Below, one piece after another: positions 1-7,602 of a DNA stretch of 14,938 nt (its first letter is position 1; the number at the start of each line of letters is the position of its first letter). The DNA comes from Gemmatimonadales bacterium. Its GTDB lineage: Bacteria; Gemmatimonadota; Gemmatimonadetes; Gemmatimonadales; GWC2-71-9. Position numbers and translations under genes: made by a program. The stretch is taken from contig JABDII010000603.1 of NCBI GenBank assembly GCA_013003805.1, forward strand, positions 1-14,938, written 5' to 3'. The notes beneath the pieces are model-generated. The model was not told the origin of the DNA. It ran no database searches and saw nothing but the letters and a program-made list of their open reading frames with translations.

Positions 1-360
1 GATCTCGTCACGCTGGCTCCGGGTCTCGGACTGACGAACCAGGTGATCATCGATCAGCACTTCCGGCAGCGTGGCCGCCTGGGGCGACTGCTCTCGGCGC
101 TGGCCTACAACCCGTTTGCGATCGGGCTGGGTCTCGACGAGGATACGGCGGCCTTTATCGGCCCGGATGATGTCATCGAGGTACATGGAAGCGACGCAAT
201 TACGATTGTCGATCCGTCCGAAGTCGAATACACGTCCATGGATTCCTCCCACCAGAACGACCCGGTCTGTATCATCGGCGTGCGGCTCCACATCCTGATC
301 GCCGGTGCCTCGTACAACCTACAAACGCGGACGGCCATGGCTCCCGCAACGACGACATAG
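1..360 (+). CDS. cphB: Cyanophycinase, C-terminal part (5' end outside window)
   Basis: The reading frame is open from the first base and ends with TAG at 358-360, so only the last 119 residues are present. Cyanophycinase is a serine exopeptidase (peptidase family S51-like) that cuts cyanophycin into beta-Asp-Arg dipeptides. The visible part has the family's C-terminal signature: a GLGL stretch followed by a DQHF..RGR.GRL segment (about residues 18-35 of the fragment), then a G.G.DEDTA motif and a final beta-rich part with 'V.GSDAITIVD' character. The catalytic Ser region lies upstream of the window and cannot be checked. It sits 18 bases before cphA on the same strand, which strongly supports the call and suggests one transcript for making and breaking down the polymer. 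The last residues (TAMAPATTT) look like a loose tail. Confidence 0.9.
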   Translation, partial: DLVTLAPGLGLTNQVIIDQHFRQRGRLGRLLSALAYNPFAIGLGLDEDTAAFIGPDDVIEVHGSDAITIVDPSEVEYTSMDSSHQNDPVCIIGVRLHILIAGASYNLQTRTAMAPATTT

Positions 361-378
361 TCTCTCTTTGGTGGTTCC

Positions 379-3165
379 ATGCAGATCAAAGAACGTGCTG
401 TCTATCAGGGTCCTAGTCTTTACGCCCACTTCCCGGTCATCCGGCTCGTACTGGATCTTGGCCCGCTCGAAGAGTGGCCGACGACGCGCCTCGGGCACGA
501 GTTCATCGACCGCTTGCTGGAGCTGCTTCCGGGCCTGGCGGAGCATGGCTGTTCGTTCGGGGAACCCGGCGGCTTCATTCGGCGGATGACAGAGGAGGAA
601 GGAACCTGGCTGGGTCATGTTCTCGAGCACGTGGCGATTGAGCTCCAAAACGCCGCAGGAGAGCATGTCACGTTCGGCAAAACGCGTGGAACGGGTGACC
701 CGGGCCAGTATGATGTGGTCTACGAGTATGAGCAAGCCGAGGTAGGCCTGGAAGCCGGGCGCGTTGCCCTCATCTTGCTGCACTCGCTCTTGCCCAGTGA
801 CCTCCAGCCACCCGGGGCCGTTCCGCCGGACTACGACTGGGAGCGTGAGCGCGAGGACTTTATCCGGTTCGCCCAGCGTCGAGCACTGGGGCCGAGCACG
901 GCGTCCCTGGTGAAGGCTGCAGAAGAGCGCGCCATCCCTTGGATACGGCTCAACGAATACAGTTTGATCCAGTTCGGGCACGGCCGGTACCAGCAACGGA
1001 TCCAGGCAACCGTCACCACGCGCACCCCGCATATCGCGGTGGAGATTGCGTCGGACAAAGAGGAAACCAACCGGATCCTCGAGGCCCTGGGACTTCCGGT
1101 GCCCAAGCAGCGGTTGGTATATCGCGAGGACGAAGCCGCCATCCAAGCGGAACGCGTCGGCTATCCTGTCGTGGTGAAGCCGCTCAACGCGAACCATGGG
1201 CGAGGGGTATCGTTGGATCTGACCGACGCCGACCATGTCCGGACCGCCTTCGGACAGGCGAGAAAACACAGCCGCGGCGTGTTGGTGGAGAAGTTCCTCT
1301 CGGGGTTGGATCACAGAATGCTCGTGATAAACGGCAACTTGATCGCCGTATCCAAGCGCGTTCCCGGTCACGTCGTGGGAGATGGCACGCACACGGTCGA
1401 AGAGCTGGTGGAGATCGTGAATCAAGACCCACGTCGAGGCGTAGGCCACGAGAAGGTCCTGACCCGGCTCGAGTTCGACTACCAGGCCGATCGCCTGCTC
1501 AAGAACCTAGGCTACACCCGGTCGACGGTTCCGTCCGAGGGCGAGGTCGTCTACCTGCGCACGACCGCCAATCTCTCAACCGGAGGGACGGCGGTAGACG
1601 TTACGGACGTCGTCCATCCAGACAACGCCGCCATGGCCATCCGAGCAGTGACCGCGATCGGTCTCGATGTGGGGGGGGTGGATTTCCTGACCGAGGACAT
1701 CAGCCGGTCCTACAGGGACATCGGCGGGGGGATCTGCGAAATCAACGCCGCCCCTGGGTTCCGCATGCATGTCGCCCCAAGTGAGGGGACCGCGCGAGAC
1801 GCGGCAGGACCGGTGATGGACATGCTCTTCCCACCGGGGACGCCCAGCCAGCTTCCGATCGCGGCAATCACCGGCACGAATGGCAAGACCACGACCGCCC
1901 GTATGCTGGCCCACATTCACAAACTGGCGGGGCGGACCGTGGGTCTCACGACCACCGACGGTGTGTACATCGACGGACAGCGGACCGTTGCGGGTGATAT
2001 GACAGGCCCTGTGGCGGCGCGAATGGTGCTGAGCGACCCGTTCGTGGATGTCGCCGTGCTGGAAACGGCGCGCGGCGGGCTCCTCCGAGCGGGCATGGGC
2101 TACGCCTACTGCGATGTGGCGGCGTGTCTTAACGTTGCCGAAGACCATCTCGGGTTGAGGGGGATCGAGACGATCGAGCAGCTCGCCGGAGTGAAACGGA
2201 TTCCCGTCGAGGTGGCCCGTGACACTGCGGTGCTCAACGCCGACGATCCCCTTTGCCTCCGCATGGCGGACTACACCGATGCCGAGAATGTCTGCTACGT
2301 GACCATGAGCCCCCTCCACCCCCTCGTGCGCGAGCATATCCGGGCCGGCGGCCGTGGGGTGGTGCTGGAGGAAGGGATGAATGGCCACATGATCACGATC
2401 TACGACAAGGGAACGCACATCCCGCTCTTGTGGACGCATCTGATACCGGCGGCGCTCGAAGGCCGCGCGCTCCACAACGTGCAAAATGCCATGTTCGCCG
2501 CGGCGCTGGCGTACAGCATGGGAGTCAAGCTGGAGGACATCCAACACGGGCTGCGTACCTTCGACACCACGTTCTTCCAGGCCCCTGGCCGAACCAACAT
2601 CTTCGACGAGCACCCGTTCAAGGTGATCCTCGACTACGGACACAACCCCGCCGCCGTCAAGGCGATGTGCCGGATGGTCGATGGATTCGAAACGCCAGGA
2701 AGGCGTATTTGCGTGCTCGCGGGACCCGGTGACCGACGGGACGAGGATATCCGCGGAATCGCCAGGGCGACGGCAGGGCATTTCGACCGATACGTCTGCC
2801 GGCGTGACGATGGCCTTCGCGGCCGCAGCCCGACGGAGGTGCCTGAACTCCTCCGTGACGAACTCCTGGCCGCGGGAATCCCATCCGAGCAGATCGATGT
2901 CGTGCCCGAAGAAGCGGCTGCGGTGGATCACGCGCTTCAGATGGCGCAGCCGGGAGATCTCCTGCTCGTCTTCGCAGACAACGTGACTCGCGGGTGGAAG
3001 CAAATCATCAACTTCACGCCGGTTGCCGCTGTGGAGACGGCGGACAAGCCCAAAGTGGTGGCGTCGGATCTGTCCGACCTGCCCGCCTTCGCGGAGGGAG
3101 ATTTGCTGCTCCAGGATCTGGTGCGGGACGAGCGCGGCGTCCGATTGGCCCGCGACGACGACTGA
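379..3165 (+). CDS. cphA: Cyanophycin synthetase (ATP-grasp + Mur ligase)
   Basis: This 928-residue protein fits the CphA1 family, which is usually near 870-900 residues. CphA builds multi-L-arginyl-poly-L-aspartate: the ATP-grasp part adds Asp to the backbone and the Mur-ligase part joins Arg to the Asp side chain, one ATP per bond, in the cytoplasm. The N-terminal domain spans about residues 1-160. The ATP-grasp module runs about 165-480, with SDKEETN at 225-231 and the metal/ATP-site motif EINAAPGFRMH at 454-464. The Mur-ligase module begins near 490, with P-loop GTNGKTTT at 499-506, ETARGG at 562-567, NVAEDHLG, and HNPAA at 755-759. Residues after about 880 form a charged tail beyond the usual end. 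The ATG at 379 follows a GGTGG stretch and agrees with the family N-terminus. Both active modules look intact. An 8-G run lies inside the gene at 1671-1678. Confidence 0.96.
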   Translation: MQIKERAVYQGPSLYAHFPVIRLVLDLGPLEEWPTTRLGHEFIDRLLELLPGLAEHGCSFGEPGGFIRRMTEEEGTWLGHVLEHVAIELQNAAGEHVTFGKTRGTGDPGQYDVVYEYEQAEVGLEAGRVALILLHSLLPSDLQPPGAVPPDYDWEREREDFIRFAQRRALGPSTASLVKAAEERAIPWIRLNEYSLIQFGHGRYQQRIQATVTTRTPHIAVEIASDKEETNRILEALGLPVPKQRLVYREDEAAIQAERVGYPVVVKPLNANHGRGVSLDLTDADHVRTAFGQARKHSRGVLVEKFLSGLDHRMLVINGNLIAVSKRVPGHVVGDGTHTVEELVEIVNQDPRRGVGHEKVLTRLEFDYQADRLLKNLGYTRSTVPSEGEVVYLRTTANLSTGGTAVDVTDVVHPDNAAMAIRAVTAIGLDVGGVDFLTEDISRSYRDIGGGICEINAAPGFRMHVAPSEGTARDAAGPVMDMLFPPGTPSQLPIAAITGTNGKTTTARMLAHIHKLAGRTVGLTTTDGVYIDGQRTVAGDMTGPVAARMVLSDPFVDVAVLETARGGLLRAGMGYAYCDVAACLNVAEDHLGLRGIETIEQLAGVKRIPVEVARDTAVLNADDPLCLRMADYTDAENVCYVTMSPLHPLVREHIRAGGRGVVLEEGMNGHMITIYDKGTHIPLLWTHLIPAALEGRALHNVQNAMFAAALAYSMGVKLEDIQHGLRTFDTTFFQAPGRTNIFDEHPFKVILDYGHNPAAVKAMCRMVDGFETPGRRICVLAGPGDRRDEDIRGIARATAGHFDRYVCRRDDGLRGRSPTEVPELLRDELLAAGIPSEQIDVVPEEAAAVDHALQMAQPGDLLLVFADNVTRGWKQIINFTPVAAVETADKPKVVASDLSDLPAFAEGDLLLQDLVRDERGVRLARDDD

Positions 3166-3201
3166 GCCGACTGCCGGAGCAAGCACGTGCCGGGAGCCCG
3201 T

Positions 3202-4923
3202 ATGGCGACGATAACCGATTCCCGCCGGCTGACCGGTCCGAACCTTCTTTCCGATCGGCCCGGGGCGATCTTGGACCTGAGCCTCGCGCCCGGGGACGAA
3301 GTTCAGGTCGTCGCGGCGTGGCGGGAGTCGGCACGCCGAATCCTCAACGCGGTCGAGTGGAACGCGGAGCATCTGTACACGCGGACCTTTCCTGGTGGCG
3401 CGAGTCTTGTCCTGACCGCCCCGATCGACGCGCTGTACGCTGCGACGGAAGTCAATGAATGGGCCTGGGAGGCGGCCGAGGCGAGCCTCCTCGAGCGTGA
3501 GTCCCCGAGCCTCGCCGATGCGACACGTCGTCTCCTCGAACTCATCAAACGCGAACGCAATCCCCGCCTCATTCGGCTCGAGCAGGCCGCGGTAGAGCAC
3601 CAGGTCGCGTTCCTGTCGGACGATCGAGCGGCGTCGGTCGGTCTGGGCTCGGGTTCCTTCACCTGGCCCATCGACCAATTGCCGGACGTCGACACGATCC
3701 CGTGGGACAAGGTGCACGACGTCCCGGTCGCCCTCGTGACCGGCTGCAACGGCAAGACAACCACGGTGCGGTTGGTGGCCGCCATGATCGAAGCTGCCGG
3801 ACACGTGCCGGGGCTCACCAGCACCGACGCGATCTCCGTCGGCCGGGAGACGATCGATCGGGGCGACTGGGCGGGCCCCGGGGGAGCGCGAATGATGCTC
3901 CGCGACACCAGGGTGGAGCGGGCCGTCCTGGAAACCGCGCGAGGCGGTATCCTCCGGCGTGGGCTGGCCGTTCACCGCGCCAACGTGGCTCTCGTGACCA
4001 ACATCGCCGAGGATCACCTCGGAGAATTTGGGGTTCACGACCTCCGGTCGCTGGCCGAGACCAAGATGGTTGTGGCTCGCGTCGTGGCGCCCAATGGCCG
4101 CGTGGTGCTCAACGCGGATGATCCTGCACTTCGAGCCGAAGGGAGCGCTGTTGCTGCCCCGGTCACGTGGTTCACGCTCGACGCGGCGCTTCCCTTCGTG
4201 CGGACCCACGTCGCGGGGGGTGGCGATGCCGTCTATGAAGCGGAGGGCGCGGTGGTGCTGGACCAAGCGGGCAAGGCCACGATCGTGGAACGGGTCGAGC
4301 GCATTCCGCTCACCCTCGATGGCCTCGCCCGGTACAACGTGGCAAACGTACTCGGCGCGATCGGTGTGGCGGCCGGCCTGGGCATCCCGCTTGAGTCGAT
4401 AGCGGCTGCGCTCCGCGAGTTTCGTCCTTCGAGCGAAGACAATCCGGGGCGGCTCAATGTCTTCGATCTGAGCGGCGCTCGGGTCATTCTCGACTTCGCT
4501 CACAATCCTCACGGGGTGGCCGCCGTCGTCTCAATGGCGGCCGCCCTCCCGGCCGAGCGGCGCCTCGTCCTGATCGGTCAGGCAGGCGATCGGGACGACG
4601 AGTCCATTCGAGGACTCGCCCGGGCCGCGTGGGGTGCCCACCCCGATCGAATCGTCATCAAGGAACTGGCTCGTCATCTCCGCGGCCGTGCGCCGGGCGA
4701 GGTGCCGGCCATCTTGGCAGAGGAGTTTCTCCGCCTTGGTGCCTCCAAGGATCGCCTCGTGGTGGTGGACTCTGAGATGGCCGGGGTGCGTGAGGCGCTC
4801 GCGTGGGCACGGACGGGAGATCTGATCCTCCTCCCGGTGCAGGGGGACCGGGATGAGACCCTGCGTTTGTTGCGACAACTGGAGAAATCGCGGTGGAAGC
4901 CGGGCGAGGACCTTCCAGCCTAG
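3202..4923 (+). CDS. CphA-like Mur ligase lacking the ATP-grasp module
   Basis: This is a Mur-ligase family protein of 573 residues from the ATG at 3202. GTG at 3187 is an equally possible start, since GGAG lies 7 bases before it and GGGAG 5 bases before the ATG. The C-terminal two-thirds matches the CphA Mur module: P-loop GCNGKTTT at 181-188, ETARGG at 244-249, NIAEDHLG, an NADDP motif, and HNPHG at 434-438. The first 170 residues have no ATP-grasp core. By eye, residues 120-158 align with CphA 171-209 (both have P...L..AA.E...., then a G.G segment), so the gene looks like CphA with roughly 265 residues removed between N-domain and P-loop. By family logic it could ligate an amino acid or dipeptide using ATP, or help CphA; the substrate is unknown. 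It follows cphA by a few tens of bases in the same operon. It differs from cyanobacterial CphA2, which as I recall is shortened at the C-terminal end. Confidence 0.85.
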   Translation: MATITDSRRLTGPNLLSDRPGAILDLSLAPGDEVQVVAAWRESARRILNAVEWNAEHLYTRTFPGGASLVLTAPIDALYAATEVNEWAWEAAEASLLERESPSLADATRRLLELIKRERNPRLIRLEQAAVEHQVAFLSDDRAASVGLGSGSFTWPIDQLPDVDTIPWDKVHDVPVALVTGCNGKTTTVRLVAAMIEAAGHVPGLTSTDAISVGRETIDRGDWAGPGGARMMLRDTRVERAVLETARGGILRRGLAVHRANVALVTNIAEDHLGEFGVHDLRSLAETKMVVARVVAPNGRVVLNADDPALRAEGSAVAAPVTWFTLDAALPFVRTHVAGGGDAVYEAEGAVVLDQAGKATIVERVERIPLTLDGLARYNVANVLGAIGVAAGLGIPLESIAAALREFRPSSEDNPGRLNVFDLSGARVILDFAHNPHGVAAVVSMAAALPAERRLVLIGQAGDRDDESIRGLARAAWGAHPDRIVIKELARHLRGRAPGEVPAILAEEFLRLGASKDRLVVVDSEMAGVREALAWARTGDLILLPVQGDRDETLRLLRQLEKSRWKPGEDLPA

Positions 4924-4928
4924 GCCAG

Positions 4929-6818
4929 TCAGCCGCTCCGAACTCGAGACTTGTCTTCCTTATCCAGCGCGTCGAATAGGAGGGTGAGGTGTCGCGTGCT
5001 GTCTTCGGTTTCGCTGCGTACGTGAAGACCGCTCTTGTGGAAGACCATGAGCATGGGTTTGTTGCTGTCGAGCACGTCCGCGGTGAAGCCGCTGACACCA
5101 CGCGCCTGGGCGATCTCACTCATACGCCTCATCAGCAAAGTCCCGAGCCCGTGTCCCTGCCACTCGTCCTGTACCACGAAGGCGATGTCGGCGAGCCGCG
5201 TGCCTGGGTCGACGTCGTACCGTGCCATGGCCAGGATCTGCTCCTCCGATCCATCGGACCGTGTGGCGAGTAGAGCCATGTTATGCTCGTAGTCCGAATC
5301 GACGAGCTTCTGCATCTCCGAATGGGGGTGCACGTTCTTGTACGCCATGAAGCGACGATAGGTGCTGTCGTCCGAGAGCCGGTAGAATAGATCCTGCAAC
5401 GCCTCCTCGTCGCTCAGGCGCGCGGGCCGGAGTTCGACGGTCTGGCCGGTCCTCAGCTGGGTCGTCCGGGTTTCCTCCCAAGGGTACAGGTTCTCAGACG
5501 TGATCTGGTCGGCGAACACGTAACGGCGCGCCTTGGCCGCGTTCAGGAGTTCGGCGCGGAAGTCCGGGTGTGCAATCTCGATGAGCGCCAGGGTGCGCTG
5601 GCGGATGTTCTTGCCCCAGAGGTCGGCCACGCCGAACTCAGTCACGACGTACCGTACGTCGCCGCGGCTGGTGACGACGCCCGCTCCTTCCTCGAGGACC
5701 GGCAGAATCCGGCTGGCTCCCTTCGCGGTCGATGGAAGCGCGATGATCGGCTTCCCACCATGGCTCCGCGCCGCTCCGCGGATAAAGTCCACCTGGCCGC
5801 CGATGCCAGAAAAGAAATTGCCCATGAGCGTGTCGGCTGCGACCTGGCCGGTGAGATCGACCGCAAGGGCGGAGTTAACCGCGACCATGCCCTCGTTCCG
5901 CGCAACGTTGAACGGGTCGTTCGTGAAGTTGCTGGGACGCATCTCCACCACGGGGTTGTCGTCGACCCACTCGTAGAGCTTGCGGCTTCCCATGAGGAAC
6001 GATGTGACCACCTTGCCGGGGAGCAGCGTCTTCTTCCGCCCGGTAATCACACCCGCCTCAACGAGGTTCATTACGCCGTCGGAGAACATCTCGGAATGGA
6101 CGCCGAGGTCCTTGTGGTTGGACAGCGCGGCCAACACCGCGTCGGGGATCTTTCCGATGCCGAGTTGGAGGGTGGCTCCATTGGGGATCAGGCTCGCGAC
6201 GTGGCGGGCGATCTCCGTCGACACCTCGTCGGCCGGTTTGCTGGGCAATTCGGGGAGGCCGTAGTCAACCGGGACGAGGGCGTCGATCCGATCGAGGTGA
6301 ATGAACGAATCGCCGTGTGTGCGCGGCGTCTTGGGGTTTACCTCGGCGAGGATGAGATCGGCGGCTTCGACGGCAGCGCGCACGATGTCGACCGAGACGC
6401 CGAGACTCACGTACCCGTGCCGGTCCGGGGGCGACACCTGCACCATCGCGACGTCGATGCGAACTCGTCGGCTCCTGATGAGCGCTGGGATCTCCGACAG
6501 GAATACGGGCATGAAGTCGGCACGTCCTTCGGCCACGGCGGCGCGTACGTTGTGCCCGATGAAGAAGGCGGTGTGGCGGAAACGGTGCTCCATCCCTGGC
6601 TGGACGTACGGGGCGGGCCCCAGGGTCATGAGGTGCACGATGTCGTTGTCGGCGAGATGCCCGCCGCACTCCACCAGGCCCTCGACCAGCTCGTGCGGCT
6701 CCGCCGCTCCCGACCCGATGAGGATCCGCCGCCCTCGCGGGATCAGTTTGATCGCTTGCTCAACCGTCGTGATCTTGGACGCGTAAGCCTGCTTCCAGTT
6801 CAGCATGACGCCGCTCAT
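4929..6818 (-). CDS. Acetyl-CoA hydrolase/CoA-transferase fused to GNAT acetyltransferase
   Basis: This 629-residue protein has two modules. Residues about 1-440 are a family I CoA-transferase of the acetyl-CoA hydrolase/4-hydroxybutyrate CoA-transferase type. It shows IGSGAAEPH near the N-terminus, a G.GKIPDAV segment, and HSEMFSDG, in which Glu243 is the likely catalytic residue forming the CoA thioester. A glycine-rich FFSGIGGQVDF segment and a VVTEFGVADLWGK segment follow. Residues about 460-615 are a GNAT domain, with the acetyl-CoA loop W553-Q-G-H-G-L-G559 and a following DVLDSNKPML stretch. The protein probably moves CoA between acyl-CoA and a carboxylic acid in the cytoplasm; the GNAT part may acetylate a protein or small molecule. 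The ATG at 6818 has AAGGG 8 bases before it. The stop lies only 5 bases from the stop of the converging Mur-ligase gene. The exact acyl substrate cannot be read from the sequence. Confidence 0.92.
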   Translation of the reverse strand: MSGVMLNWKQAYASKITTVEQAIKLIPRGRRILIGSGAAEPHELVEGLVECGGHLADNDIVHLMTLGPAPYVQPGMEHRFRHTAFFIGHNVRAAVAEGRADFMPVFLSEIPALIRSRRVRIDVAMVQVSPPDRHGYVSLGVSVDIVRAAVEAADLILAEVNPKTPRTHGDSFIHLDRIDALVPVDYGLPELPSKPADEVSTEIARHVASLIPNGATLQLGIGKIPDAVLAALSNHKDLGVHSEMFSDGVMNLVEAGVITGRKKTLLPGKVVTSFLMGSRKLYEWVDDNPVVEMRPSNFTNDPFNVARNEGMVAVNSALAVDLTGQVAADTLMGNFFSGIGGQVDFIRGAARSHGGKPIIALPSTAKGASRILPVLEEGAGVVTSRGDVRYVVTEFGVADLWGKNIRQRTLALIEIAHPDFRAELLNAAKARRYVFADQITSENLYPWEETRTTQLRTGQTVELRPARLSDEEALQDLFYRLSDDSTYRRFMAYKNVHPHSEMQKLVDSDYEHNMALLATRSDGSEEQILAMARYDVDPGTRLADIAFVVQDEWQGHGLGTLLMRRMSEIAQARGVSGFTADVLDSNKPMLMVFHKSGLHVRSETEDSTRHLTLLFDALDKEDKSRVRSG

Positions 6819-7136
6819 CGCTCGTACCCTTTTCCTGGTGGTTCCGGCCGAAGTCTCGACAACCGTGCGTGAGAAGTTAATGAAGGGCGGCCGAAACCTC
6901 GTTTACCTCGACATCCGGACGGCCTCACTCCGAGGCAGAGGACGACATTCCGGGAGTGGGGCAACGGACATTCTATAACATGTTGCTTAGCAAGCGATTA
7001 TGGATTTCTGCCGGACAGGGACTCAGGGCACGGACCTCCTGACCGGGCCCCAAGCCCAATTCTCCGGGGCTTCCTCTGGCGAGCCGGGCTCTCCCTCTAT
7101 ACCATGCAAGGCATCCCCCAAGACGAGGTGAGGCCC
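6819..7136. promoter_or_regulatory. Divergent intergenic region with AT-rich palindromic core
   Basis: This 318-base gap lies between the starts of the CoA-transferase/GNAT gene (leftward) and the CBS gene (rightward), so promoters for both should be here. Most of it is GC-rich. An AT-rich island at about 6969-7009 contains TATAAC at 6974-6979 and a perfect palindrome TTGCT-T-AGCAA at 6983-6993, a possible operator. No convincing -35/-10 pair with normal spacing was found on either strand. A weak hairpin (AAGCCC 7052-7057 with GGGCTT 7067-7072) lies nearer to the CBS gene. I see no coding potential or RNA gene in it. Confidence 0.45.
7125..7133 (+). promoter_or_regulatory. Ribosome binding site of the CBS-domain gene
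   Basis: GAGGTGAGG lies just before ATG 7137, with its first GAGG 8 bases from the start codon. It favours 7137 over the in-frame ATG at 7104, which has no purine-rich site in front of it. Confidence 0.7.
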
Positions 7137-7571
7137 ATGGCGACCGTTCAGGACATTCTCCGGCGTAAAGGCAGCGAGGTCGTCTCGATGGTGGTGGAAG
7201 AGTCGGTGGTGAATGCTGCCCGGGTCATGAACGAACGCGGGATCGGAGGGGTGGTGGTCATGGACGGCGGCTCGATGGTGGGCATCTTCACGGAGCGCGA
7301 TATCCTGCGGCGCGTCGTGGCGGAGCACCGCGACCCCGCCCAGACCAAGATTCGCGAAGTGATGACGTCTCCGGTTACCTGCTGTCCGGTAGAGACCAGT
7401 CTGAGCGAGTGTATGAAGGTGATGACCGATAAGCGCATCCGGCATCTCCCAGTGGTACGAGGTGAAGATGTGGTTGGGATCGTGACGAGCGGGGACATCT
7501 TGGCCCATCGCGTCAAGGATCAGGAGAGCACGATCGAGCTCATGAAGAGCTACGTGTACGACAATCGCTGA
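7137..7571 (+). CDS. Two-CBS-domain protein
   Basis: This 144-residue protein is made almost only of a tandem CBS pair (Bateman module). The first CBS repeat is about residues 8-62 (with GIGGVVVMDGG and GIFTERDILRR), the second about 73-130 (with VMT at the linker, RIRHLPVV, and VGIVTSGDIL). Such stand-alone proteins bind adenosine nucleotides such as AMP, ATP or S-adenosylmethionine in the cleft between repeats and act as energy sensors or regulators of a partner. No catalytic domain is attached. The start at 7137 is chosen for its strong ribosome site and because the protein then begins directly with the CBS helix (MATVQDIL). Its divergent neighbour makes or uses acyl-CoA, so a link to energy state is possible but unproven. 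It converges with the permease operon, with 31 bases between stops. Confidence 0.92.
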   Translation: MATVQDILRRKGSEVVSMVVEESVVNAARVMNERGIGGVVVMDGGSMVGIFTERDILRRVVAEHRDPAQTKIREVMTSPVTCCPVETSLSECMKVMTDKRIRHLPVVRGEDVVGIVTSGDILAHRVKDQESTIELMKSYVYDNR

Positions 7572-7602
7572 GCTGTCGTAAGCGTCGGCCGCGTCGGGGC
7601 TC

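Noticed and set aside
319..1449. 376-codon - strand open frame over the start of cphA
   Set aside because: No family features; lies fully across the conserved CphA N-domain and ATP-grasp coding sequence.
1576..4512. 978-codon open frame on the - strand antisense to cphA and the Mur-ligase gene
   Set aside because: The translation is rich in Arg, His, Gly and Asp without any recognisable motif, and both + strand genes match known families end to end. It is a by-product of high-GC codon use.
4924..4928. Terminator between the converging Mur-ligase and CoA-transferase genes
   Set aside because: Only five bases separate the stop codons, and no hairpin with a T-run was seen around them.
5568..6872. 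434-codon + strand open frame antisense to the CoA-transferase/GNAT gene
   Set aside because: Composition is typical of a reverse-frame shadow, and the opposite strand has conserved catalytic motifs throughout.
7052..7072. Hairpin AAGCCC/GGGCTT as a possible terminator or riboswitch
   Set aside because: Only six pairs with a 9-base loop, no T-run, and no matching riboswitch core; likely chance in GC-rich DNA.
7104..7136. Upstream in-frame ATG for the CBS gene
   Set aside because: It has no ribosome site, while ATG 7137 has GAGGTGAGG directly before it and the CBS fold starts there.
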